Source: an uncultured Cytophagaceae bacterium
GTDB taxonomy: Bacteria > Bacteroidota > Bacteroidia > Cytophagales > Spirosomataceae
Assembly: GCA_903960725.1 (NCBI GenBank)
Contig: CAJCBY010000349.1
Span: 1 to 5,923, forward strand
Reading direction: 5' to 3'
DNA: 5,923 nt
Shown in pieces: positions 5,405 through 5,923 of the stretch (positions are counted from its first letter, which is position 1; the number at the start of each line of letters is the position of its first letter). The position numbers were made by a program, and so were the translations under genes. The notes beneath the pieces were generated by a model that saw nothing but the letters and a program-made list of their open reading frames with translations, made no database searches and was not told the DNA's origin.

Positions 5405-5438
5405 CAAAGGTAATAAAAATTCAAACGGATTCCACAAA
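5405..5438 (-). promoter_or_regulatory. greA promoter (Bacteroidota type)
   Basis: On the minus strand TACCTTTG at 5412-5405 matches the -7 consensus exactly, the same eight bases as at icd and rpsF. TTTG at 5438-5435 can serve as the -33 element, with a slightly long 22-base spacing. Transcription would start near 5398, about 140 bases upstream of the greA ATG, so the hairpin at 5298-5320 falls within the leader. The -33 element ends 15 bases before the fmt start codon on the other strand. Confidence 0.65.
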
Positions 5439-5453
5439 CTATTCAGATCAAGG

Positions 5454-5923
5454 ATGAGGATTATATTTTTTGGAACCCCAGAGTTTGCAGTTGCCAGTTT
5501 ACAAGCCTTAGTAGAGGCTAAGATGGACGTGGTGGCTGTGGTTACCGCCCCAGATAAGCCTGCGGGCCGAGGACAACAGATTCAATCCTCTCCTGTGAAA
5601 GCGTATGCTGCATCCGTAGGCCTACCTATTTTGCAACCCGAAAAACTGAAAAATCCTGAATTCCTAGCGGAATTAGCTTCCTATAAGGCCGATCTACAGA
5701 TCATAGTTGCCTTCAGAATGCTGCCGGAAGCGGTTTGGAATATGCCGCCGATGGGCACGTTTAATTTACACGCCTCTTTGCTTCCTCAAGACCGGGGCGC
5801 GGCACCCATTCACTGGGCGGTCATCAATGGAGAGACTGAAACCGGCATTACGACCTTCTTTTTACAACACGAGATCGATACGGGGGACTTATTGTTCCAA
5901 GTAACAGAACCTATTTCTGATAC
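5454..5923 (+). CDS. fmt: Methionyl-tRNA formyltransferase, N-terminal part
   Basis: This enzyme formylates initiator Met-tRNA using 10-formyltetrahydrofolate, giving the formylmethionine that starts bacterial proteins. The ATG at 5454-5456 begins MRIIFFGTPEFAVASL, the normal family start. The frame is open for 156 codons to the right edge, so the gene is cut by the window rather than broken. Visible parts of the Rossmann-like transferase domain are TAPDKPAGRG with the tRNA-contacting loop after it (31-47), VAFRMLPEAVWNMPP, the catalytic block FNLHASLLPQDRGAAPIHW with Asn104 and His106, and HEIDTGD with Asp142. The last three correspond to Asn106, His108 and Asp144 of E. coli Fmt. The C-terminal tRNA-binding domain lies outside. 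AAGG directly abuts the ATG, too close for a normal ribosome binding site. It is divergent from greA, with the greA promoter just upstream. Confidence 0.96.
   Translation, partial: MRIIFFGTPEFAVASLQALVEAKMDVVAVVTAPDKPAGRGQQIQSSPVKAYAASVGLPILQPEKLKNPEFLAELASYKADLQIIVAFRMLPEAVWNMPPMGTFNLHASLLPQDRGAAPIHWAVINGETETGITTFFLQHEIDTGDLLFQVTEPISD

Noticed and set aside
5707..5904. Plus-strand frame of 65 residues near the right edge
   Set aside because: It is out of frame with, and entirely inside, the well-supported fmt gene.

Overview
The window looks like chromosomal DNA of a Bacteroidota bacterium, probably of the order Cytophagales, although the genus cannot be fixed from sequence alone. Three things point that way: promoter elements of the form TAnnTTTG (for example TACCTTTG before icd, rpsF and greA) in place of the usual TATAAT; start codons mostly without a Shine-Dalgarno sequence; and proteins with Bacteroidota-type sequences (Fmt with VAFRMLPEAVWNMPP, S18, S6). 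Apart from one conserved unknown, the genes are core housekeeping genes, intact and tightly packed, and nothing suggests phage or plasmid origin.

Layout from left to right: the first 41 codons of ffh (minus strand, running off the left edge); a 200-base divergent gap with promoters; icd, a eukaryote-like NADP-dependent isocitrate dehydrogenase (plus). A 295-base convergent gap follows that is almost entirely hairpins. Then comes the operon rpsF-rpsR-rplI (minus; ribosomal proteins S6, S18, L9), preceded upstream by a membrane-anchored coiled-coil protein of unknown function (minus). Divergent from that is a YggS/PLPBP-family PLP homeostasis protein (plus), whose stop codon overlaps the stop of convergent greA (minus). 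Last is a divergent gap and the first 156 codons of fmt (plus, running off the right edge).

The most unusual structure is in the icd/rplI gap. Right of the icd terminator, six tiny perfect hairpins (3- or 5-bp stem, 3-base loop) are joined end to end by the linker GACTAA, with no spare bases. Left of the terminator are three more hairpins with the linker inverted (TTAGTC). Stem sequences differ between units but stay self-complementary, and most loops are of the C(GNA)G type known for very stable DNA mini-hairpins. I know of no named element with this design.

A second point of interest is a hairpin plus T-run inside the predicted greA leader. No gene lies upstream for it to terminate. This resembles the arrangement that produces the GraL leader RNA of E. 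coli greA.

The genes join protein synthesis and export (ffh, rpsF-rpsR-rplI, fmt), transcription elongation (greA), the TCA cycle (icd) and cofactor balance (YggS). Apart from the ribosomal operon, they appear to be separate transcription units.
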